Origin: Stentor roeselii
Lineage: Eukaryota > Ciliophora > Heterotrichea > Heterotrichida > Stentoridae
Reading direction: 5' to 3'
Length of the DNA stretch: 64,000 nt
Assembly (NCBI GenBank): GCA_006503475.1
Contig: RSEH01000035.1
Span: forward strand, 144,830 to 208,829
The notes beneath the pieces are model-generated. The model searched no databases, had not been told where the DNA came from, and worked only from the letters and a program-made list of their open reading frames with translations. Each line of letters opens with the position of its first letter. Within the stretch, counting starts at the first letter, position 1. Below, one piece after another: positions 1-9,000 of this stretch. The position numbers and the translations under genes were made by a program.

Positions 1-1
1 T

Positions 2-1279
2 CCTGTTTTGTCACCGGCTGTGAATTCGAAACTCACTCATCGACGAGTTTTATCTGATGGATGTCCTACTCTTAGTCAAGGGGTGTTTAAAGGGAAAGAA
101 CAGGAAAGTGAGAGTTCGAAAGTGGAAGTTAAAGTGAAACAAATACATACAAAGTCACAGTCTTTGGCGAAAATCAAAAAGTTTAATGAAAAATCTCCTG
201 AGTTCTTTCAGAGGTGTCAAAGCCCTTCTGTTGCTGAAATTTATGAAAAAAAATCACTTGTTAAGTATATTTCTCAGCATTTTTCTCACTTTTCGGCTTG
301 TCCTGAAACTACTATTGAGTTTTATAAGGTCGTTAATCTTATTGGCAAGGGAGCTTTTGCGAAGGTCTTGCTGTGTGAACATAAATTGACTGGGAAAAAA
401 GTTGCTGTTAAGGCGATTCCTAAGATTTCTTTACAGAATACACGATCGCAGAAAAAAGTGATACAGGAAGTTTACATTATGAAAAAAATCAGAAGCAAGT
501 TCGTAGTAAAAGTTTTAGAAGTCTTCGAGTCCGAAAAAAACTTCTTAATAGTCATGGAGCACGCAGGAGGGGGTGACCTTCTGCACTACGTCCGAGACAA
601 AAAGCGTTTAAAAGAAGAAGAAGCAAAAAGAATATTCAAGCAAATCCTGCTGGCAGCCCAAGCAATCCACCAAGCAGGAGTCCTTCACCGTGACTTCAAA
701 CTGGACAACATCCTTCTCGACTCAATCTACTCAACAATAAAAGTATGTGACTTCGGAGTATCTAAAATAATAAAAGAAGGAGAAGTGGTCTTAGATCAAT
801 GCGGGACTCCAGCATATCTAGCTCCTGAAATCATTAAAGGCGAAGGATACGAAGGCTTCGGTGTCGACGTTTGGAGTCTAGGAGTCGTTCTTTACACGAT
901 TTTATGCGGAACGATTCCGTTCAAAGCGACGAATATCAACGATTTGCATAAAGTCATCCTTTCTGGCAACTTCGATCTTCCCTTTGAACTTTCTGACCAG
1001 GCAAAAGACTTGATCAGTAAAATGATTAAACTCAACCCGAATGAAAGGATTTCTGTTGAACATGCACTTAAACATAACTGGTTCTTTGTCAGGGCCAAAG
1101 AAGTTGATAGGAGTAATCCTCAGTTTTTTCCTAGGATTTTTAAAGAAAAAGATGAGGAAATTAGGGAAAGTGTGGTTTTAGCTGTCAGTGAACTTGGGTT
1201 TGAATATGAGTTTATTGTGAAATCTTTGAAAAATTGTGATATGAATCAGGCAACTGCCAGTTATTATTTGATGATATAA
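2..1279 (+). CDS. Partial CAMK/SNF1-like Ser/Thr protein kinase (5' end outside window)
   Basis: The reading frame is open to the left edge of the window, so the N-terminus is missing; the first in-frame TTG is not a credible eukaryotic start. A basic N-terminal stretch precedes a complete kinase domain. Visible motifs are the glycine-rich loop GKGAFAKV, the ATP lysine in VAVKAIP (about nt 401-420), catalytic HRDFKLDN (about nt 687-710), DFG in CDFGVSK (about nt 748-768), the APE motif in YLAPEII, and DVWSLGVVLYTILCG. All catalytic residues are present, so it should be active. The order of motifs and the HRD/F-K-L-D-N form resemble the CAMK/AMPK group. A short C-terminal stretch (about nt 1160-1279) looks like the UBA-type helical segment seen after the kinase domain in SNF1/MARK kinases; that is a weaker inference. 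Substrate and pathway are unknown. Confidence 0.9.
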   Translation, partial: PVLSPAVNSKLTHRRVLSDGCPTLSQGVFKGKEQESESSKVEVKVKQIHTKSQSLAKIKKFNEKSPEFFQRCQSPSVAEIYEKKSLVKYISQHFSHFSACPETTIEFYKVVNLIGKGAFAKVLLCEHKLTGKKVAVKAIPKISLQNTRSQKKVIQEVYIMKKIRSKFVVKVLEVFESEKNFLIVMEHAGGGDLLHYVRDKKRLKEEEAKRIFKQILLAAQAIHQAGVLHRDFKLDNILLDSIYSTIKVCDFGVSKIIKEGEVVLDQCGTPAYLAPEIIKGEGYEGFGVDVWSLGVVLYTILCGTIPFKATNINDLHKVILSGNFDLPFELSDQAKDLISKMIKLNPNERISVEHALKHNWFFVRAKEVDRSNPQFFPRIFKEKDEEIRESVVLAVSELGFEYEFIVKSLKNCDMNQATASYYLMI

Positions 1280-1382
1280 GTTTATCTAAGATAAATAAGT
1301 CTTTAGAAAGGTTTTTTAAGTTTTATTCTGAGTTTATTGACATTAAATAGCAATTAGAAACTCGTAAAATATCATCTAATAA

Positions 1383-1964
1383 ATGTCTCAACCATCTCGT
1401 TGCTTTTCGCTTACCTGCCTATCCAGAAATAAGTCATCTTCGCAGGAAAAGCTCAAACCGCCTTTAAAACTTCCTACAATGCGCGAGTTTCTTAACAGTC
1501 ACTCAAACGCAGGTACTCAAACCCGAACAACAGACTCATTTTTTTCGAAGCCAAGGGATTTTCTTTCAATATCATCTAAAAACACGTCAACTCCAAACGG
1601 TCACAAGTCAACAATAGCGATAAGAAGAGGAGCAGCCTTTCAGCCAATGAGTTTTCCAGAGAAAAGCTCAAACCAGTCAGTGGTCTCCAATGTCCGACAA
1701 GACACTCAAGACAAAACCTTGTTCATGTCCTTGCAGTCATTTGACAGCATGTTTGGGAAGAACATTGAAGAAAAAAAAGAACCTCGAGCGGACCCGTTTG
1801 TTTTTTCTGGACCTGCAAAACCGAAAATCAAGCCAGTTACGCCCATGGGCTGGAAAAGAAACCCTGGGTGTAAAGGATTGGCGAAAAACAGCTTTTTTAC
1901 TGGAAGTTTGTTGCAAGAATTAAGAAATGAAAATTTAGGGTCTGTAAATGACAGTAAATTATGA
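1383..1964 (+). CDS. Hypothetical basic, Ser/Thr/Lys-rich protein (193 aa)
   Basis: The ORF starts at an ATG in the context ctaataaATG, which recurs in front of many genes here. The protein is basic, rich in Ser, Lys, Pro and Asn, and has no transmembrane segment or recognisable domain. It is probably largely disordered. The final codons read into a possible 16-nt intron (GTAAATTATGATTAAG, starting at nt 1954). If it is spliced, the tail would change to about 10 other residues before a TGA. I see no evidence to choose between the two ends. I do not recognise the family. Confidence 0.6.
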   Translation: MSQPSRCFSLTCLSRNKSSSQEKLKPPLKLPTMREFLNSHSNAGTQTRTTDSFFSKPRDFLSISSKNTSTPNGHKSTIAIRRGAAFQPMSFPEKSSNQSVVSNVRQDTQDKTLFMSLQSFDSMFGKNIEEKKEPRADPFVFSGPAKPKIKPVTPMGWKRNPGCKGLAKNSFFTGSLLQELRNENLGSVNDSKL

Positions 1965-2524
1965 TTAAGTTTATATCGGGTTGAGGGTTGAGGATTGTTG
2001 ATTGATTAGAGTTGGAATAAGTTAGAAAAGGGATTCGATTGGGGATAAATTGTGATGGTCTTGGCCTATTATCGCAAAATATTTCTTCAAAGAGCTGCTC
2101 TTATCAGGTCCTATTATTTTCCATCAATATTAACCTTAATTCAAAGATTTTCCATTCTTCTAAACTTTCTATTCTTCTAAACTTCCACCCCACACTCAAA
2201 TCATCCAAACCCTCTCTAAAATCCCCAAACAAAATCATAAAAACCTCAAAAATTTCCAATCCCATAAATCTATCCACATCTTTAAACTTACCTAAAAAAT
2301 GCCCACAAAACACCATCAACCCTCTCCAAATAAACCCCCAAACCCCAATCCCCAAAACCCTTCCCACAAAAATCCCTTCCCCCTTTCCCCCCTTTCCCCC
2401 CCTTCAAAACCCTCCAAACCCCATCCCTTCACTCCCTTAAAATTTCAACTAAACTCTAAAATCAATCTTCAAAAAGACCTTCAAATTTCTTCCGTAAATT
2501 TAAAAAACTAATGGCTATACTTAA
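1965..2524. other. Intergenic spacer with a G-depleted, C-rich block
   Basis: No credible gene is seen. From about 2130 to 2510 the + strand is almost free of G and rich in A, C and T, with long C-runs at about 2334-2402. The complementary strand therefore carries several closely spaced G-runs. ORFs can be drawn here in both directions, but they are low-complexity Pro/Asn/Lys or Gly/Phe translations of the biased composition. The block lies just upstream of the first centrin-like gene and fits the G-poor upstream flanks of other genes. Confidence 0.6.
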
Positions 2525-3055
2525 ATGAAACGAGGAGGATATGAGCCAGCTTCCAGAAATGTCGCTTCCAAAAGTAAGTCCCCAAGTGGAAGACGTGGGG
2601 CTGAAAAGCGAGGACTGACCGAGGACGAAATCGAGGAGATTAAAGAAGCTTTTAACTTATTCGACACTGACGGCTCTGGCACTATCGACCCGAAGGAGCT
2701 CCGAGCGGCGATGCAGTCTCTTGGATTTGAGTCGAAAAACCCGACGATCTATGCAATGATCGCTGATTTGGATAGACTCGGCTCTGCCATTGACTTTGAC
2801 ACTTTCTTAGACGCCATCACTGATAAACTCGGAGATAAGGAATCAAGAAGTGGAATTGAAAAAATCTTCGAATTATTTGATGATGATAAAACTGGAAGCA
2901 TTAACTTGAATAACCTTAGAAGAGTTGCTAAGGAACTTGGAGAAACTATGACTGTTGATGAACTTAATGAAATGCTCGAACGAGCTGCCTCGAACGGACA
3001 TGAAATTACTAGAGAAGACTTTTATACTATCTTGACCAAACGAGCCTTTCCTTAA
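2525..3055 (+). CDS. Centrin-like EF-hand protein, divergent (176 aa)
   Basis: A stop codon (TAA, 2522-2524) directly precedes the ATG, so the start is certain. The layout is that of centrin: a basic N-terminal tail, then four EF-hands. EF1 is canonical ([12 protein letters not shown], residues 47-58). EF2 has an 11-residue loop (starting DRLGSAID) that lacks Asp at position 3 and Glu at position 12. EF3 is centrin-like ([12 protein letters not shown]). EF4 ([11 protein letters not shown]) is also 11 residues and starts with Ala. The neighbouring centrin downstream keeps 12-residue loops at both sites. The protein probably binds Ca2+ mainly through EF1. Centrins act in basal bodies and in contractile filaments of ciliates; which role applies here is inference. 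It is a tandem paralogue of the gene at 3741. Confidence 0.9.
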   Translation: MKRGGYEPASRNVASKSKSPSGRRGAEKRGLTEDEIEEIKEAFNLFDTDGSGTIDPKELRAAMQSLGFESKNPTIYAMIADLDRLGSAIDFDTFLDAITDKLGDKESRSGIEKIFELFDDDKTGSINLNNLRRVAKELGETMTVDELNEMLERAASNGHEITREDFYTILTKRAFP

Positions 3056-3740
3056 TTAGGTAAATTATTGAAGAATTGGGTGTTTTGAGTTTGGAGGAAT
3101 ATGAAAGGACTTGGAAGATGGGAATTTCGAAAGGGGTTATTTAGGTTGTTTTAAGATTTTTGTTGTGAGATTTGGTTTAGGCTATTGGATCTTTGCCATT
3201 CAATTAGGGGATAAAATTTAAATATTTTTTTTCATGGAAATGAAGGATTTCACTGTTTTTTTAGAATTGTTTGTATTGTTTATTTAGGATTTGGATTTGA
3301 GGGGTTTTGGGTTATTGAAGATGAGGTTATTTTAATGAGGGAAGGATTCATATGGAGATCTTGATGGTTAGAAGAATGGAAAAACTTTAGTCATTGTTTG
3401 GAGGCTTTGAATGTTTTGTAGGGAGGTGGTTTTGCAAAATAGAAGGTTTTGGAATGATTCAGGCGAAAGAGAAAGTAATGTCTTTAGAGATTAGAAGAGA
3501 GTTTAACTAGTCTAATCGATTTTTAAACAGGCTCTAGTGGACGTAGAGAGAAATTTTAACAATTTCAACCTTTCTCTTTCATGTTCACTTTATCTACTCT
3601 TTCAGAATCTTTACCAATCATTCCTATGTGATCACTTCAAAAATTCCCAAATTCCAACCCCCAAAAAAATCTAATAATTCTTCATAAGGCTAAAATTTAA
3701 ACCCATAATTTAAATTCCCTTCATTTTTATCCACTAATAA
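3056..3740. other. Intergenic spacer between the two centrin genes with a skew switch
   Basis: No ORF of note. From about 3060 to 3480 the + strand is poor in C and rich in G and T, as after other stop codons here. From about 3550 to 3740 it turns poor in G and rich in C and A, as before other start codons. The switch near 3530 plausibly marks the boundary between the 3' flank of one gene and the 5' flank of the next. It ends in ctaataaATG. Confidence 0.6.
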
Positions 3741-4271
3741 ATGGCAGGAAGAGGAAAAACTGCAGCAGCTCCAGCAGTAAGTCAACCAAAAGCATTCAAC
3801 CCTAAGCAATACGAGAGACCAGGATTGACTGAGGACGAGATCGAAGAAATCAAGGAAGCTTTTGACTTGTTCGACTCAGACGGGTCAGGAACAATCGACC
3901 CAGCGGAGCTTAAGTCAGCCATGCAAAGTTTGGGCTTCGAGGCAAAGAACCAGACTATTTATCAGATGATCAGCGACTTGGACAAGGACGGTTCAGGTGC
4001 TATCGACTTTGATGAGTTCCTCGATATGATGACTGCCAGAATGAGTGACAAGGACACCAGAGAAGACATTAACAAGGTCTTCAGACTCTTTGATGACGAC
4101 AAGACCGGATACATCACCATTAAAAACTTGAGAAGAGTTGCTAAAGAACTCGGAGAAACCATGACTGATGAGGAACTCATGGAAATGGTTGAAAGAGCTG
4201 ATTCTGATGGTGATGGGCAGGTCAGTGCTGAGGACTTCTACAACATTATGACCAAGAAGGCCTTCCCTTAA
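3741..4271 (+). CDS. Centrin (176 aa)
   Basis: A canonical centrin with a short Ala/Pro/Lys N-terminal tail, the segment [18 protein letters not shown], and four EF-hands: [12 protein letters not shown] (45-56), [12 protein letters not shown] (81-92), [12 protein letters not shown] (118-129, the usual weak third hand) and [12 protein letters not shown] (154-165). It ends in [11 protein letters not shown], matching the conserved centrin C-terminus that carries a phosphorylatable Thr/Ser before Lys-Lys. Centrin is a Ca2+ sensor in basal bodies and, in heterotrich ciliates, a component expected in contractile myonemes. It lies 685 nt downstream of its divergent copy on the same strand. The downstream neighbour is convergent, with 30 nt between stops. 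Confidence 0.97.
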   Translation: MAGRGKTAAAPAVSQPKAFNPKQYERPGLTEDEIEEIKEAFDLFDSDGSGTIDPAELKSAMQSLGFEAKNQTIYQMISDLDKDGSGAIDFDEFLDMMTARMSDKDTREDINKVFRLFDDDKTGYITIKNLRRVAKELGETMTDEELMEMVERADSDGDGQVSAEDFYNIMTKKAFP

Positions 4272-4301
4272 GTAAGATTAGAAATTAGACTTTAATTTCG
4301 A

Positions 4302-5459
4302 CTAACACCCTGAAAATATCTCTGAATTCCCTGGAAATGACTTAAAATCCTCATCTGAATCACGGTCTTTCCCGCAACTTGAAAAACAACTGAATAAGTT
4401 CCAAGGTCGATTTATTGAAAACTTCAATAAAGTCCTTCCAATTTGAAGTTTTAATGGAAAATCTTGATCGATTATCAGATTTTTTCTAAGTCTTACAACA
4501 GTCCCGAACTTTGAGTTGAGGTCTTGCAAGAAGAGTCCAGAGGACTTGATGTTGACTAAAGCGTGGCTTCGAGAGACTGAAATGTCTTTAAACTTCAAGT
4601 CGCAATCGTGACTTCTGCCGAATTTCAACACTTTTCGATTTTCTAGTGAAATTACGTGTAATAATCTTGAGGATTTTACACCTGACCTGATCACGATGAA
4701 GTTCGTTAAAGGCTTCTGGATTGTGATCAGGTCGATGAGGGACCCGTGAAGATTGACCTTGGATGGGTATTTAAAACTGCAGAGTTCACAGTGAAAAGAC
4801 CTCCATTCGTAGATTTTAATGTTTTTGTGAATGTTTTGAATCATTTTACTTGAAAGCCAACTTTTTAAACAGTTTAAGTGAGTTGTTCCCATTGTTCCTG
4901 AACAGATACAGAGGGAGATTAATGGGTCACTTGGGGAAGACTCGTCGCATAAACAGATTCGGCAGGTTCCTTCGGTTTCTTTTAATTCGAGGGCTTTGAA
5001 GTTCTTGGAGGTCTTTGATGTTGAACCGGCACCACCGTTTATTAGGGATTTTGAGTGGATTGAAGATTTTTTGTTATCGCTTTGACGGAAACCGCTGATT
5101 TCTTTTATTTTTAAACAGACTTTACCAACTTTTAACTTGTCGCCTTGGCTTAGAAGGTACTCGCTGGGGGTTATTGATTTTACTACTAGCCATGGCTTTT
5201 GTTGGATGGTTGAAGAAAAAGACTCTGGACTAATATAAAAATTTTTGTTTGTTTTATGAATCGATGTCAGCTGCTGGCTTGTTTCAGAGCTGGTAGTCGA
5301 TAGTTTTTCACCCACTCTAAATAAATTACTATCATCTTCTAGTTTTATGATATTTTTTGTGTATGCATGGCTTTCATAATCAAAAAGTCCGTTTGTATCC
5401 CTTCCCCATGTCAATGACTTGATTTTGATGCTTATTAGGACTTACCTACAGTCTGTCAT
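4302..5459 (-). CDS. RING-CH (MARCH-type) zinc finger + FHA domain protein (380 aa)
   Basis: Two exons joined across a 15-nt intron (5431-5445). Exon 1 encodes only MTDCS and the downstream exon continues in frame. Residues about 161-222 form a RING-CH zinc finger: CRIC, CICSG, HLNC and CELC supply the Cys4-His-Cys3 ligands, as in membrane-associated MARCH ubiquitin ligases. No transmembrane segments follow. Instead residues about 250-350 form an FHA domain, with FGRSHDCDL, SVSRSHA and LQDLNSKFGT as the phosphothreonine-binding signature. The likely role is an E3 ligase directed to phosphorylated partners; that is inference from the domains. The start was placed at the upstream ATG because the frame of the second exon lacks one. 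It is convergent with centrin. Confidence 0.85.
5431..5445 (-). other. 15-nt spliceosomal intron
   Basis: GTAAGTCCTAATAAG on the minus strand. Removing it joins the ATG-containing first exon to the RING-CH/FHA frame. Its size matches the other short introns in the window. Confidence 0.85.
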
Positions 5460-5630
5460 TTTAATTATTACAATTTTACAAGAGTAAATCGATAAAAATC
5501 AAAGAAGTTGATGAAATTTAAAGATTTTATGAAAAAGTTGTAATAAACACAAAGAATGATTAATTCAACTTTAAAAACTTTGCCATATATTTAAAAATCT
5601 TTATTGTTACAACTTAATGCTCTATATCAA

Positions 5631-6065
5631 ATGAACAACTATCTCCAAAAGCATAAAAATACCAACTTTATCAAAGACTCTCATTATTCAAGCTCAACCA
5701 GCGAGACCCCTGTCCTTCTTCCAGGATCCTCTGAAACCTCAGGAATAATATTCCCAAGCCACCATTCATTCATGCCGAAAAACTTAAGACCACTCTACGA
5801 CAAAACACCATTCTACAATCTCACTCAATTTCAAGGAAATTCCAAAAAAATCGATTCACTTCTCAATCTTGAACACAGAAAAAACTTAAAATCAGCTTTA
5901 ACATTACGAAAGCTAAATATCTATAAACCTAATTTCACATCAAAATCACGAGGAAAGTTCTCAGAACAATTCAAAACCCGTTCAATTCCCTCTCACCACC
6001 CATTAAAAACCTTAAAAATCCAAGACCTCTTCCAAGAAACCGAAAATTTCCCAAAATATCGATAA
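5631..6065 (+). CDS. Hypothetical basic protein (144 aa)
   Basis: I placed the start at the first ATG (5631); the frame is open for nine codons upstream from a TTG that is not used as a start in ciliates. The protein is rich in Lys, Ser, Asn and His with no membrane segment or known domain and is probably disordered. It is divergent from the RING-CH/FHA gene, with 171 nt between starts, and convergent with the guanylyl cyclase gene, with 11 nt between stops. Codon use resembles neighbouring genes. Function not recognised. Confidence 0.55.
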   Translation: MNNYLQKHKNTNFIKDSHYSSSTSETPVLLPGSSETSGIIFPSHHSFMPKNLRPLYDKTPFYNLTQFQGNSKKIDSLLNLEHRKNLKSALTLRKLNIYKPNFTSKSRGKFSEQFKTRSIPSHHPLKTLKIQDLFQETENFPKYR

Positions 6066-6076
6066 CCCAAAAGTCA

Positions 6077-9000
6077 TTATTCTTTACTTAATAAAAAAGT
6101 TCTAATTTTTTTGTTTATGGTCACAAAGTTCAACTCTTTATTAAACACGAAGTTGAATCTAGCCTCCATATTCAAAAGTAACTCACGAGTGGCATCACTG
6201 ACGTTAATTCTTCCAGGAGACCCATTGCTTTCCATCTGATTAGCAACAAGGACATCAGGTCCATAAATATCGTACCTCACGACATCAGTGCCGACAATTC
6301 CAGCAATCATTGAACCTGAGTGAATTCCAATTCTGATATTCAAATTAACAGCGAGTTCTAAATTGACTTCTTTCATCACTTCTATCATGGCTAAAGCCAT
6401 TTGAACAACGTTTAAACACTCAAGTCCAGGGTTTCTTTGACTAAAGTCCAGATTTCCAAGTACCACGTAACAGTCTCCTATTGTATGCACCTTGTAAACG
6501 TTGTGCCTCAGGCACAACCTGTCAAATCGACTGAAAATTTCAGATAAAACATTAACGATTTCCTTTGGAGACTTCTTGGAACTCCATTCAGTGAACCCGA
6601 CGATGTCAGAGTAAAGAAGAGTAACATTATGTACTTTTTCTGTTAAAGTCTTATGATTTTTCATATTTTCCACTACATGTGCAGGCATCATCTGTTTTAA
6701 AAGGTCTTCAGTTTTAAGTAGGTCTTTTTCAGTAGCTGTTTTTAACTGGGTGTAGTTGACGATCTGCGTTTCTCTGTTGAAAATCGCGGAAGTGTTAACA
6801 AAGTAAAAAACAGTCAAGACTATCAAGTCGAATACTCGGTTGTAAGTCACTTTTCGAGAGGACTGGATGTAGAGGTTTGGAAAGATCAGGACTGGGAATA
6901 AGAAGATTAGGGACCTGGAAGAAAAACCTGAACAGTAGATGAGGATCAGGTAGATGAACATGTGGTCTAATATTTCTAAACTTTCTTCACCTACCTTTTC
7001 TTTCATGCGGATCTCTTCGATACTTGACGTGCTTAGCAGGAAAAAAACCAGGAACAGGATAATTAAAGAGTAAAAACGCCGAAGGTATACCTTTTTAAAT
7101 ACCAGGATCAATAAAACTATTAAACAGAAACAACAGCATCGCATGATAAATGATAATTCATCTCCCTTCTCTCCGAAATGCATTCCATAGATTGACCTTG
7201 AAATTTCTACTAAATAGTTGACGAGACATGTGAGAAAAATTGGAGTTTGAATGTCTTTGTTGCTTTCCATTTTATTTATACGGATTTTCTTGTCTTTTTC
7301 ACTTTCTAGGACCTGAAAACTGCAACATTCGCTGTTTTTGTAAAATAATGTCGCGGTACGGAAATTCATTTCTAATAAACTCAAATTTTCATTTGCGAGT
7401 TTTGTCTCGTAATGATAGCCTGTACCTGTTATTGCACTTGCGGTTTTGTTGGAAATTGCATCGTCGAAAGTACCTGTTGGCTCGTTGAACCCGGGGATTA
7501 CTACAAAAGTGTTCATTTCGCCTTTCCCTTTAGCGAAAATAGTACTTGATGTGAATTTTAAGTTTGTAACGTCGGGAATCATGTGGAAAGTATTTGAGGA
7601 GATTTGTATTGCGTTTTTTGATTTTAATGTTGAACACATTCTGGATGCTGTGTTCACTGTATCTCCAACAAGTGAAAACTGCGGCTTATGATACCCAACA
7701 ACTCCCGCTGTAACCGGACCTGAATTGATTCCAATTTTCACCTCAAGTTTTCTTTTATTCTTCATTAAAAACCTTTCAGCTTCTTCAATCACTGCCAGTG
7801 AAAAGCTGATACTTCTCTTGGTATGATGGATCATTTTCACTGACCCATCCATTTCAGACTCACTGTCTTTAAGTCCTGAGCAAGCCATGTACGTCTTTCC
7901 AACAGTTTCGATTTTGCTGATTCCGTGAATTTTGCAGAGAGTGTCAAGCTTCTGAAAGAAACTATCCAAAAATGATATCAACTCGCTTGGGGTGTACTCT
8001 GCGCAGATCATGTCGAAGTTGTCGATGTCGCAAAAAATGATTGAAACTGTTCCTTGGTCTTCTGCTATGTATCTTACTCCATCCTTGACTCTTTTTCTAA
8101 CAAACTCTGGTAACATAACACTTAAAATCCTTTGAGTTTTTTCATAATTTTGTTCCTGTATCTTAATAAGTTTATATTCTTCCCTATAAGTAGTTTCAAT
8201 AGCTCTGGCTAAGAATGCAGAACTAACATTAATAATAACAATTTTCGTCAAAATTTCAGATATTTTTAAGTTATTATAAACTTCTGGGCTGCATAGATAC
8301 TCGACTATCAAGTACTCTACAATTCCCAAAGCATTCAAAACTGAAACTTTCAAGAAGTCCACATTAAAAAAGATGTAAATGATTGAAGGCATTATTCCTG
8401 TCAACATTAAAGAAATATTCTTCGACATAATTTCGATGACAAGCTTGAACAGAATTCCTACAAAAATGAAAAAAAGTATAACTTTAGCATAGTAAGTCTT
8501 AAAAAAAGAGGTAAACGCTATTAAAGACAGCAAAATCATCAAAATTGAAAATACAGCATTCACTATCAGCAGTTCCAATGATTTCATGCTTATCAGCGGG
8601 TCAATCACTGCCCAGAGACAGTTCAAAATCGTGATGACAGAGATGAGAACTCTCATTACTTTGATATTTGATTGGATAAAGTTAAGTTGATAAACGTTTT
8701 CAATGTACGAAATCATGAATTTCAAAGAATACTTGTTAGTTTCGTATAAGTCTTTCACTATTTTAATTGATTTTATCTGGTGTTTGTAGATTGTGGTTAG
8801 TTTGCTTTGCTTTGCCTTGACGAAAACTTTGTTTTTTAGATTAATTAAGCTGAAAATCAATAGGTGGGCTACTGTTTTTAAGACAAGGGTTGTAAGAGGT
8901 ACCATCGCTAGTTGAACTAAGCATAATGGGGATGATAGTAAATGATTGTAAATTCCATGGTAATCGCTTATTGTGCTTATTTCGTATAAAACAGAGAATA

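Noticed and set aside
2330-2405. Telomere-like repeat
   Set aside because: The C-runs vary in length and spacing with no fixed repeat unit, and the site is internal.
2039-2440. ORFs on both strands in the spacer before the centrin-like gene
   Set aside because: They are low-complexity Pro/Asn/Lys or Gly/Phe translations of the G-free block, overlap each other, and one begins at a non-ATG codon.
5604-5630. Earlier start for the 144-aa gene
   Set aside because: The frame upstream has only a TTG; the first ATG is at 5631.
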